Source: Paratrimastix pyriformis (taxonomy: Eukaryota > Preaxostyla > Paratrimastigidae). From it: a stretch of DNA of 64,000 nt. The stretch is from positions 660,501-724,500 of the forward strand of contig JAPMOS010000006.1 of NCBI GenBank assembly GCA_027972325.1, given 5' to 3'. A program made the translations under genes and the position numbers. The notes beneath the pieces were generated by a model. The model ran no database searches. It was not told the DNA's origin and was given only the letters and a program-made list of their open reading frames with translations. Position 1 is the stretch's first letter; every line of letters begins with the position of its first letter. Below are positions 23,256 to 32,957 of the stretch, piece after piece.

Positions 23256-24572
23256 ATGGAAAAGGGAGGGAAACGGCGGGGAAAGAAACAACCCGCGGCA
23301 CCCGAGCCACACGAGGAGGAAGCTCCGACTGTTGATGCGCCCGAGCAGGATTTGGAGCCCACTGATGCCGTCGCAGCCGCCCTGGCAGAGGGCGATGTCC
23401 ACACGTTTGCCCTGTACTGTCCCACGCTCCTCGAACTTTGCAGCCAGCACGCCCCGCCGCCCCAGCAGCAAAAGCACACCTCTTCCAACCCCGACGAAGG
23501 CGAGGAGGAGGAGGATGCCGAGCAGCCGAGCCCCGCAGCCCCGGCGGCCGAGGGGGGCGACGAGGACGAGGACGAGGTGGATGACGACGAGGACGAGGGG
23601 GCGGGCCCCAAGAAGGGCGGCAAGAAAGGGGGCCACGGCAAGCGCGAGCGGAAGGAAGCCGGGCCCCTGATACCTGCCCACCTGCAGCCGGGCTACCTGC
23701 TCGAGCTGGTCAGCGGGCCCCTCGCCCACCGCATCACCCACGTGCTCCGGTGCCGCTCGCAGACGCCCCTGATCCTCTTCAGCAACGAGATCGCCATCTC
23801 GTGCGCCCTGCACGAGCGCACCTTCGCCCACGTCGACGCGGGCGGGGCCTCGGGCCTGGTGGCGGCCACCATCCGCCAGGTGACCCTCAACCTGCCCCAC
23901 GCGCCCACCATGCACCTGCTGCAGGGCCTCCTGAAGAAGGAGACCTTCGAAACGGTCGCCTACTACGCGGCCCAGATGGGCATCAGCACCGTGCAGCCCC
24001 TGGTCACGGCCAAGACCCAGCGCGAGTGGGGCGGCAAGGCCGAGCGGACCCGGCTGGGCAAGATCATGGTCGCCGCCTGCGAGCAGTCCAAGAACTTCGT
24101 CCTGCCCAAGCTGCGCAAGCCCGTGCCCTTCGACCAGATCCTCGCCAAGCTCCCCAAGCCTCCTCGCCGCCCACGGGCCGCAGCCGCAGCCGCCGGGGGC
24201 GAGGGTGCGCTCCCCGCGGGGCCCCGGCACAACGTGGTGGTGAACCTGTTCTTCGAGGCCGACGGGCGGCCGCTGCTGGACACGGTGCAGCAGCTGCGGG
24301 CGGCCCAGGTGACCCATATCAACCTGGTCTTCGGGCCCGAGGGGGGCCTGACCATGGCCGAGAAGGCCGCCCTGGCCGGGCGGGGCTTCGTCTGCGTGGC
24401 CCTGACCCCGACCATCCTCCGGGCCCAGGAGGCCGTCGCCGTGGGCATCGGGGCCCTCCGCTCCCTCATGAACGACACCCTCTCTGTCGCCTCACCCGCC
24501 TCACCCGCCGCACCCGCCGCATGCGCCGCCGCCGCACCCGCCGCTCCTCAGGAGGCAGCCGACGACCAGTGA
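23256..24572 (+). CDS. rsmE: RsmE-family 16S rRNA (uracil-N3) methyltransferase, SPOUT fold
   Basis: Single open frame of 438 aa with no intron needed. RsmE methylates N3 of U1498 in bacterial 16S rRNA; eukaryotic copies are mostly organellar. The SPOUT signature FGPEGGLTMAEKAAL is at about residues 355-370 and the knot-end LTPTILRAQEAVAVGIGAL at about 385-405. Upstream are the PUA-like segment (HVLRCRSQTPLILFSNE) and the linker (VQPLVTAKTQREWGGKAERT). Compared with the usual ~240 aa it has an N-terminal extension rich in Lys/Glu/Asp (residues 1-135, including an acidic tract) and an Ala/Pro tail. I see no clear mitochondrial presequence. Codon use and GC match neighbours, so it is resident in the genome; its source (organellar or acquired) is open. 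Confidence 0.9.
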   Translation: MEKGGKRRGKKQPAAPEPHEEEAPTVDAPEQDLEPTDAVAAALAEGDVHTFALYCPTLLELCSQHAPPPQQQKHTSSNPDEGEEEEDAEQPSPAAPAAEGGDEDEDEVDDDEDEGAGPKKGGKKGGHGKRERKEAGPLIPAHLQPGYLLELVSGPLAHRITHVLRCRSQTPLILFSNEIAISCALHERTFAHVDAGGASGLVAATIRQVTLNLPHAPTMHLLQGLLKKETFETVAYYAAQMGISTVQPLVTAKTQREWGGKAERTRLGKIMVAACEQSKNFVLPKLRKPVPFDQILAKLPKPPRRPRAAAAAAGGEGALPAGPRHNVVVNLFFEADGRPLLDTVQQLRAAQVTHINLVFGPEGGLTMAEKAALAGRGFVCVALTPTILRAQEAVAVGIGALRSLMNDTLSVASPASPAAPAACAAAAPAAPQEAADDQ

Positions 24573-24911
24573 ACGTGCGCCTCCCTCCCCTCTTCCCTCC
24601 GCCCCGATGATGGGATGTCTCGCGCTTCGCCGCTCACCCCACCCCACCCCACCCCACCCCTGGCGTGATGATGGCTGCTGATGCGAATGCTCTATTGGTC
24701 ACCTTCGGTCGTCGTTTTGGGATGGGCGTCCCCCAAAGCCATTCTTGTGACACCACAGTTAGCGCTGGCTGGGGAGGCGAGATGGGGGGAGGCGAGAGAT
24801 GGGGGGGGGGAGGGAGAGGGAGGGGGGGAGGGAGAGAGGGGGGGATGGAGAGAGAGAGAGGGGGAGGTAAGGCGAGATGAGGGAGGGGGGTCGGTAGGCC
24901 CGCAGCGGGCC
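24573..24911. other. Convergent spacer with (CCCCA)n and purine tract
   Basis: Between the RsmE stop and the stop of the minus-strand NTH1-RING gene. It holds a short (CCCCA) array at about 24637-24660 and a purine-rich G/GA tract at about 24775-24890. No gene seen; probably the two 3' UTRs. Confidence 0.5.
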
Positions 24912-27900
24912 TCAGGTCTTGAAGATGCGGACCACCAGGGTGATGGGGGCTCGCGGAAGCCAACGGGAGAGCGGTGGGCCTCGGGCAGAGGGGCAGGGCG
25001 GGAATGGGCAGGACGAGGAAAAGGCGAGCGGGCAGCAGGGGCAGGCAAGGTGGGGAGGGGTGGGCTGCAGCTGCGGAGGCGGACCTGCATATGGGGCAGC
25101 CGTTCCGGGGCGGGGGCATCGCGAGCACCCGATCGGCGCAGGCCTTGCAGAGGCACACGTGCCCGCAGGGCACCAGGCAGGCGTTGGGCTCGACCTCCAT
25201 GCACACCGCGCAGCTGCTGCTCCCGTCGTTGGTCCCGCTGGGGCTGGGGCTGGGGCTGGGGCTGGGGCTGGGGCTGGGGCTGGGGCTGGGGCTGGGGCTG
25301 CTCGCAGCGCCCGCGGGTGTTGCCGGGGGTGGCGGGGGCTGGGACGAGGATGTGGGCGGCGGCGGGGGCGGCGGGCAGGGCGCCTCGAAGAGGGCCGCGA
25401 TCTCGGTGTCGGTGGGGGTCCGGCCGCCTGCCCAGAGGGCCGCGATCTGGTCGGGGGTCGGCGAGCGCCTCCCGGAAGGGTCCTCTCGGGGCGGCGCTGG
25501 ACCGGGGGCTGTGGGTGGGGCTGCGGGTGGGGCGGAGGAGGAGGAGGAGGAGGGGGAGGAAGGCGGAGGCTGCGCGGGCCGGTGGGCGGGGGGCCGGCGC
25601 GGCCGCGGGGGGAGCCGATGAGGGAGGCGGAGATGCCCGCGGGCGGGCCAGGGCCGCGAGGGGCACCAGATCATCCAGCCCTTCGTCGTCGTCGTCGTCG
25701 ATGATCAGCGCCCTGCGGCCGGCCTTGGGCGCTGGGGCTGTGGGCTTACTCGGGGCCGGGGCCGGGGCCGGGGTGGGTGCGGTGCCGAGCAGCTCCATCA
25801 GGGAGCGGCGCGGTGCCGGGGGGCCCTCGGTTGCGGCGAGCGGGGTGGCGGCAGGCTGGGGGGCGATGATGCGGTCGATCATGTTCAGGTACTGCTGCAG
25901 GGTGTCCCCCGCCTGGGCCGGGCCCTTCGCCTCACTGGGGGCCGCGTCCCGGGCGGGAGCCGGGGGTGCCGGCTCGTCGGCGCGGGGCCGCTTCTCGCCG
26001 AGCCCCGATGCGCCCCTCGAGACGACCCGGCTGGGCGGTGGGGGCGGCGGCAGCGGCATTAGTGGGGCGGGCACTGGAGGCGAGGGGCGGGGGAGGGGCT
26101 GCTCCTCGAGCTGCATCGGGGCCGGGCCCTTCGCATCGTCGGACTCGTCGCTGCTGCTGCTCTCGGAGGTGCTGCTGACGGACAGCACGTCCTCGCCGGC
26201 CGATGAGGAGTCTTCGTCCTCCTCGGAACTGGAGGAGCTTTCCGTCATGACGGCCTCGTCCTCGTCCTCGTCCTCCTCATCGCCGTCCCGGTCGTCGTCG
26301 ATGATGCGCACCCGCCGCCCCGCCCGCCCCCGGGGGCTCTTCGCCGGGACGGCCGCCGATCGGGTGCGGCGCAGGGTGCGGTCCGTTGGCGTCTCGGACG
26401 CGGCGGGGCCCTCGGGGCGGTAGTCCCCGTCGTCGGAGCGCTCCTCCAGGTCTTCGATGTCGCGCCCACTTTTCCGGGCCGTCCGGGGCCCAGCAGCCCG
26501 CCGCTTGTGGGAGGTCGTCGTGGTCGTGGTCGTGGTGGCCGTGGCCGTGGCCGTTGTGGGCGCGGTGACCGTGGACGTTGCGGTAGCCGACGAAGATGCT
26601 GTCTGCTTGCCGGCAACGAACGAGCGGTAGTAGGGGCAGAGGTTCTCCAAGGAGAGCGTGCAGTAGGCGCAGCGGGGCTTGATCGTTGAGCAGATCTGCC
26701 CCGGGGGGTGGGACGATGGGTGCACGATGACGGGGAGGGAAAGGCGCCGCACGAACGACGCGCACGCATTCCATCCCTGCGCGCAATCCACTTCATCGGC
26801 ACACACCGAACACCGAATGCGGACCTGCTGGCCGAAGCCGACCAGCATCCGATTGACGGTGCCCCACTTGGCCCGCGGCAGCCAACGCTCCAGTTGCTGC
26901 AGACGGGTGGAAGGGGGATGGGCAGGACGATCAGCGGAGGATGTGCATGGAGTGGCGGAGCGGAAGCTGTTGGAGCGGAGGCAGAAGGCCGACCAGGGCC
27001 GTGTCGGATGGCTCGGCGGAGGCGGCCCACCCGATCCGGTTGGCCACCACATGCACGTGGGTGTCCACCCCGATCCCCTCCATCCTGCGACGCCCCGCCC
27101 ACCCGCCCACGCCCACCCGGCCACCACCCATTCGAAGTAAAAACAGGTCCATGAAAACCGAGCGCCATAGGGCGAGCGGCCGCCTGGGAGTGGGGGGCGG
27201 CCGGGGCGGACTTGTGGTAGGCGATGGCCAGGAAGAGCTTGGCCATCTTCTCCCCGATGCCCGCCAGGGCCATCACCTCCCGCATCGTGGACGGGGTGTC
27301 GTCTCGGTACTGGTCGTGCAATGTCTGGGCAACCTTCTTCAAGTAACTGCAGTGGCACGTGCCCCCCGGCCAAGATGATAAGCGGAACGGTCAGAGAATG
27401 GCCAGTGCGCGAAAACAGACCTGGCCTTGCGGGTATGGAAGCCCACGGGGGTGATGGTGGCATCGATAGTGTCCACTGGGGTTGCCAGAACCCCCGCGAC
27501 GGTGAGGCCCCCAGGGAGCCCCTTCTTCAGGCGCTCCACCGCCCCGGCCGTGATGAGATCCTTGGTCTGGGCCGAGAGGAGCAGCCCAACCAAGGTCTGG
27601 AACCGGGCCACCGCCGGGGGTGCCCCGGGGCTGGCACTGCAGTGCGCACCACAGGTATCCACGGGGGCATTCTGGGTGGATGGAAGTGAGTCAGAGGCGG
27701 CCCAGCATTGAACCAGACATGATTCTTGCGCATCTCTTCGATGAGACCCCACTGACGCTGCCATTGCGTTGGAGGAGTGAGAACAGGATGGTCACCAAAG
27801 TAAGGCGGTTTCGGGCGATTGGATTGGCGACGTGTGGATGGTTGAGAAGATGTTGTTTTGGAAGAGTGCCTCTGTTTTTTGGTCGATGATTTCTTTCGCG

Positions 27901-27973
27901 ACTTCCCCTCCTTCGGCTTGGATTTGGGTGTTTTTCCCCGTTTCTTCTTCTTCTCTTCGAGCTCGCGTCCCAT
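24912..27973 (-). CDS. NTH1: Endonuclease III/NTH1 DNA glycosylase, apparently fused to acidic SIM-like linker and RING finger
   Basis: Bifunctional glycosylase/AP lyase for oxidised pyrimidines. From ATG 27973: a Lys-rich basic tail, WQRQWGLIEEMRKNH joined to NAPVDTCG, then LVGLLLSAQTKDLI, PVGFHTRKA, the helix-hairpin-helix LAGIGEKMAKL with the catalytic Lys, GIGVDTHVHVVANRI with the catalytic Asp, VGFGQQ, and a [4Fe-4S] set C-x6-C-x2-C-x7-C (usual last spacing x5). A Ser/Glu/Asp linker follows with two SIM-like cores, VRIIDDD (about 26300) and ALIIDDDDDE (about 25690). Finally a C3HC4 RING (CAVCMEVE ... PCGHVCLCKAC ... CPIC, 25090-25220) and a last exon ending VVRIFKT at 24912. Donors GTCTGG, GTCTGT, GTCCGC. 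The step from linker to RING changes frame near 25650-25500 without a clean splice pair, and ATG 25674 opens the RING frame, so two genes remain possible. Confidence 0.75.
25229..25301. repeat. (GGGGCT)n array coding Ser-Pro repeats
   Basis: About twelve 6-bp units. On the minus strand they encode alternating Ser-Pro immediately before the RING finger, so here the hexamer is probably exonic. Confidence 0.8.
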
Positions 27974-28265
27974 GCCTGTCAAGCCAAGCAGGAATAGAAC
28001 CTCGGGGCTTCTGCCTATCTCCTGTTCGAAATGCAGAAGCCGTTATACATCAATACAAATCAGCATGCCACAGGACAGAATTTCTCATGGTCTCTTCGGA
28101 AGTACCCATACATATTAATTTGTATTCCTTTTTTTCGCACCACCAGTACGCCTTCCCGCCCAGGACTGGGCGACACCCTCACAGCACTCGGCCAACGCGA
28201 TAGGACCCTCCCTCTTGCCACTGTTCCTGCAGACAATCGTCTGTTACCCGACTGGTTCTGTTTTC
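27974..28265. other. Divergent spacer, NTH1 / coiled-coil gene
   Basis: About 290 bp, relatively AT-rich for the window. An upstream exon of the coiled-coil gene could begin here: the frame stays open upstream of ATG 28266. No defensible promoter motif. Confidence 0.4.
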
Positions 28266-31200
28266 ATGCTCTCGACAGTCGGCGTAACGAGAGAGAATGC
28301 CGACGTCAAATTTCGGCGTCTGATGACCCTGACAGAGGCCTCAATGAAGGTCTGATGGTGCCGCGGCTCTTTGTTTATTGTTCCACCTCGAATAGGATAA
28401 GAGCGCAGTGATCTCTCAGTACCGGGAGCTGTGCTCCTTCTACCACGACGACACCAGCCACCTGCAGGTCGCCTCGCCCCCGTCGCCCCGGCTTTCTCAT
28501 CGTTATCATCGCGCTCTGGTTGGTCCCGGTCCGGTCCCGCAGACGCAGCTGCAGAACATGCAGAAACGCCTGGAGGCGAGCGAGGCCGCCCGGCAGCAGA
28601 TGGAGGAAAACCTGGCCGCCTCCCAGGGGACGGTCCGCCAGCCGGCCCACAGGCCCCACGAACGGCCTCTCACGGCGTCCTTCGGCACTTCTTTTCGGCC
28701 CTGACACCGTGGTCATCGTCCCGACTGTGGGGGTGGGTCCGGGGGTGCAGATCCGCGAGTTCGAGGGGCTGACGTACTGCCCCTCGAGCGACGGGGCCGC
28801 GGCTATCGAGGAGAGCATCCGCGCCATTGAGGCCGGTCCGCGGGCGCCCCATCCCTCCGCATCTGCTCCGCCATCCACGGCCGCCTCATTCCCTCTGCCC
28901 CCCCCCCCCCCCCCCCCCCCCCTGCCCCGGGTGCTGCCAGACATCCGCCGGTTCGCCCTGAACGACGACATCCCCCCGGCCGCCATGGCTGCGACCCCCA
29001 CCTCCACCACCGCGCCGGCCACTCCACTCGGCGAGGCCCCTCGGCCCCCCTCGAAGGGTCAGCAGCTGGTCGAGACCAAGTTCAGGGTCCGCGCCCTGGC
29101 TCTGCCCTGGCCCTGGCCCTGGCCCTGGCCCTGCCACGGCTTTCGGCGTGCCGGCCATTGCTTACATGGCTGGATGTGGGTGCGGCGGTGTCCGGGGGCA
29201 GCGGCTGGAGGACCTGATCTTCGTCCTCAAGCGGCGCCTGAACGTCTTCGAGCAGAACGCCTCCCTGGCCGAGGCCGTGGCCCGGTCGGGCGGGGTGGAG
29301 GGCCTCCTGGCCGAGAACAACCGCCTCCGCAAGGTCCCCCGCGGCCGCCTCCCTCCCTCCCCTCCTCCCCCTCCCCCCCAGTCGGGACGACTCGGCCAAA
29401 CCTCCTTCCCGCCTGCCCCCCGCCTGGTCTCCCCCTCCGAGTTGCCGTGGCCTGACCCGACTCTCCTTGCACGCATCCTTCTGCTGCACGCATCCCTTCG
29501 GGCACAGGACTCGGAGCGGCTCCACCAGATGGAGGCCCGGTACGACGCCTCGGCCCTGCTGGGCCGCTCCAAGCTGGACACGTACGACCCGCCCGCCCTG
29601 AGGGCCCTCGTCCGCGCCCTGCAGAACGAACTCGGGTCGGCCAACCTCCCGCACTCCCGGCCACAGCCACAGCCACAGTCTTGCAAGCAGTAGACACAGC
29701 GCCGGCAAGCCCCGGGGGGTCGTTCTCACTGACGGCGCATCCCCTCCCCCTGCCGCCTCCCATCATGGGCAGGGCGGCGCGGGAGCTTGTGGAGCGGTTC
29801 AACCTGGAGCAGAACCCGGCCCTGCGGCTGACCTGCGCCGCGGCGGCCCCCGACCGGAAGATGGCCCCGCTCCCGCCCCTGCCCGACCCCGAGCTGCGGC
29901 CGCCCCCCTCCTTCACCCGGTCCATCTCCTCGGGCTACGACGGCCCCATGCAGGCCGCGGCTGGTCCGCGCCCCCAGCGCCCCGCCCCGTTCCCCCCCCC
30001 TCCCATGCCCAGCCCGATCTCACCTCTTGGGCGGCGGGGCGGTAGGCGGGCTGGGCGACGATGCCGACCAGGTGGAGCTCGAGGACCCGGCCGCCAAGGG
30101 GCGCGCCTCCCTCAGGGGCGCCCCGGCTGGCGGGGCCCCGGCCAGCGGCCCCGCGGGGGGACTGGCAATGCCCACTGAGGGCAGCGCCCACGCAACGGAG
30201 GAGCCCCCCTCGGCCCGGGGCGGGCCGCCCTCCTCGGGTCCGCCTGGCCGCCTCGCCCCTCGCCCACTCCACCCCCCGCCATGTCCACCTGCCGATCCGC
30301 GCCCGGACAAGACCAACACCCGCTCCTTCGGCCCCAGCACCACGGACCTCGGCCGACGGGGCCATCCCAACGACCCGCTCACATCCGGCTCCCTTCCCGC
30401 GGTTTGCTGGTGTTGGTGTTGGTGGTGTTGGTGGTGGGGTGGTGGTCAGGGCTGGTGGGGCGCGTGGCGGCCCTGGAGGCCGAGAACGAGCGCCTCCGCG
30501 ATTCGGCGGGCCGGCTGGAGGCCCAGTGCGAGGCCACCCGCCGCCTGGCCGACATCGACCAGCAGCTCGCAGCCATCGTCCGCTCCGCCCTGCCCTGCCC
30601 TGCCCTGCCCTGCCCTGCCCTGCCCTGCCCTGCCCTGCCCTGCCCTGCCCTGCCCTGCCCTGCCCTGCCCTGCCCTGCCCTGCCCTGCCCTGCCCTGCCC
30701 TGCCCTGCCCTGCCCTGCCCTGCCCTGCCCTGCCCTGCCCTGCCCTGCCCTGCCCTGCCCTGCCCTGCCCTGCCCTGCCCTGCCCTGCCCTGCCCTGCCC
30801 TGCCCTGCCCTGCCCTGCCCTGCCCTGCCCCAGCTCCGTCTCCCCCCTGCGCTGCTGCCCCCGGTTGTTGGGCGGGAATGAGAAGCTGCGGCCTGCTGCG
30901 AGCTGACCGCCGCGCTGTGGGTGCCATGGGGCGGGGTGCCATGGGGGCGCAGCTGGATGGGCGCGAGCGGCCGGCCGGGGGCAAGAGCAGGAAGCTGGTC
31001 GAGCTGGAGGCCCTCAACGGCCAGCTCCTCGACCAGATCAGGGGTCCGCCCCGCCCGATCACGCCCTCCCTCGCCCTCCCGATCACGCCCAACCTGATGG
31101 CCTGCTCCCCCACCCCCTGTCCCTCGCAGGGGGCACGGAGGACGCGGCCAAGCGGGACCAGGAGCTGCGCCTGGTGCAGAGCGCCCTTGCCGAGCAGACC

Positions 31201-32351
31201 CAGCTGCGGGCCCAGGCTCAGGAGCAGGCCGCCCAGCTGACCCAGCAGATGATCGCCCAGACGGCCGCCATGGCCGACCTCACGGGCCAGGCCCGCGCCC
31301 AGAAGCAATCGTCCGCCCGGCCGCTGACACGCAGACACGGACACACACCCGGGCGCCCCCCATTTGCTCATCCCCCGTCTCTCGCCACCGCTGGGCCGTC
31401 TGTGGGCTGGGTGGCGCTGGTGCGGGTGGGGGCAGGTTCGACGGGCTGTCGCTGCTGTCGGTTGCCCTGGCCGAGCGGGTCTTCGACGTGGACGCGGCCG
31501 GGCTGCCCGAGCGGCCCGAGCCCAACGCCTTCGTGGCCGAGGCCGTCCAGGCCTACGCCCGGGTGCAGCGCTCGGCCACCGTCATCCAGTCGGCCTACCG
31601 CGGCTACCAGGTGCGCGGCCGGCTGGGCGCGGGCGGCCCCATGGGCAGCGCAGGCCCGATGCCCCCCGGCGCCGCCCCGCAGTCCTCCGCACTCCGCGCC
31701 TCGCAGCAAGGGCCCCTCCCCCGGGCCACCCAGGCGGCCCCGCAGCAGCTGCGGCAATCACAGCAACAGCAGCCCTCAGCGGCGCCGGCGACGACGGCTG
31801 GGAAGGCCGCCTTGGACCCGGAGGTGGCCAAGGGGCGTGCCCTGGCCATCCAGAGCCTGGTGGGGGTCCTCACCCGGATCGGGGCCGCCTCCGGGGGGCT
31901 GCGGCACTACCCCAAGCTGCTGGCGGGAACCCGGGCCGAGCTGGTGGGCACCGTGCGCACCGGGGTGGCCGCCTCGGTGGGCGAGTTCGGGGCCACCATG
32001 GCCCGCACCTGCGGCCGCATCACCGAGGCCATGCAGGCCATCCTGATGCACCCCAGGGCCGACAAGTGCCTCCAGGTCCGCCCCGCCCGCCACCACCCCC
32101 TGACCTGGTGGGGGGAGGGGAGGGGGGGGGAGGGGGGAGGGGGGACGGCCCTCGCGCCTCGGGTGCTCATCGGCTGTCCTCGGGGGGTGGTGCGGGCGTG
32201 GTGGTGCCAGACGGAGCGGGAGGGCCTCGAGCAGCGGGGCGCCCAGACGGAGGAGCCCCGCCCCGAGGAGGAGGCCCCCGAGGAGCAGGCCCCCGCCCCC
32301 GCCCCCGGCGGCAAGGGGCCCGCCAAACCGGCAGCCCCCAAGAAGAGGTGA
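28266..32351 (+). CDS. Coiled-coil protein with IQ motif, unknown function
   Basis: I cannot name the family. Exons encode heptad-rich helices: KFRRLMTLTEASMK joined to DKSAVISQYRELC, LQNMQKRLEASEAARQQMEE (about 28560), RLEDLIFVLKRRLNVFEQN (about 29205), ARELVERFNLEQ (about 29780), VAALEAENERLRDSAGRLEA (about 30460), KLVELEALNGQLLDQI (about 30990) and EQTQLRAQAQEQAAQLTQQM (about 31195). A well-formed IQ motif, VIQSAYRGYQVRGRL, sits at about 31580-31625, implying calmodulin or centrin binding. The C-terminal part is helical and ends in an acidic then Lys/Pro/Ala tail at 32351. Donors include GTCTGA and GTCC types. Size and IQ-plus-coil layout are common among axonemal or basal-body proteins, an inference only. 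The true start may be upstream. Confidence 0.65.
28898..28922. repeat. 25-bp C homopolymer
   Basis: Run of 25 C on the coding strand of the coiled-coil gene, about 20 bp before a possible acceptor (GTGCTGCCAG at about 28930). It would read as poly-Pro if exonic; by analogy with other runs here I favour intron. Confidence 0.7.
30588..30830. repeat. (TGCCC)48 pentamer array in coiled-coil gene intron
   Basis: About 240 bp of a perfect 5-bp unit, C-rich on the coding strand. Because the unit contains no stop in any frame, it leaves spurious open frames of Ala-Leu-Pro-Cys on the plus strand and Gly-Gln-Ala on the minus strand. It separates exons encoding LADIDQQLAAIV and GKSRKLVELE. Confidence 0.95.
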
Positions 32352-32516
32352 GGCCGCGCCATGACCCGCCCCCGCCCCCGCCCCCCATCCCCTGCAGAAG
32401 ATGCGCATGTGGCTTGTACAACACCCGCTCGAATCTTGAAGCCACCTCTCGGGGGGAGGAGGAGGAGGGAAAGGAAAGGTAGGGGAGAAAGGAGGGGAGG
32501 GAGTGAGGGGGTCCCC

Positions 32517-32922
32517 TCAGAGGGCCGCCGCCTGGATGGCGGCCCGCTGGGCCTGGGTGAGCCGCTCGGGGTAGCGCACCTCGAAGTCGATCAGCAGGTC
32601 GCCCCGGCCCACCACCGTGCTCAGCAGGGCCTCCACCGGGGCCGGTGGGGTCGGCAGGCCGCTCGAGGGGGCCGCCGGGGCGGTCGGCAGCACGCCGGGG
32701 GCCGTGGGGAGCCCTGGGTGGGCCGCCGGGGCGGGGGTGCGGGGGGGCGCGGTCACGATGGGCATGCCCTGGCCCGGGACCCGCTTGGCGTAGCCCGGCC
32801 GGACGATGTCCGTGATGCCCACCGACAGGGTGCGCCCGTCCAGGGTCGGCTGTGCGGGCGCCGGGGCGGGGGCGCAGGAAGTGAGCCGAGGGACGGACGG
32901 GGGACGGATGGTGGGGACGGAT

Positions 32923-32957
<35 letters not shown>

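Noticed and set aside
23256-24572. RsmE as bacterial contamination
   Set aside because: It sits between two intron-bearing eukaryotic genes with shared spacing and composition and has a eukaryote-style charged extension.
30281-31371. Long Ala-Leu-Pro-Cys and Gly-Gln-Ala open frames on both strands
   Set aside because: Products of a stop-free 5-bp tandem array inside an intron.
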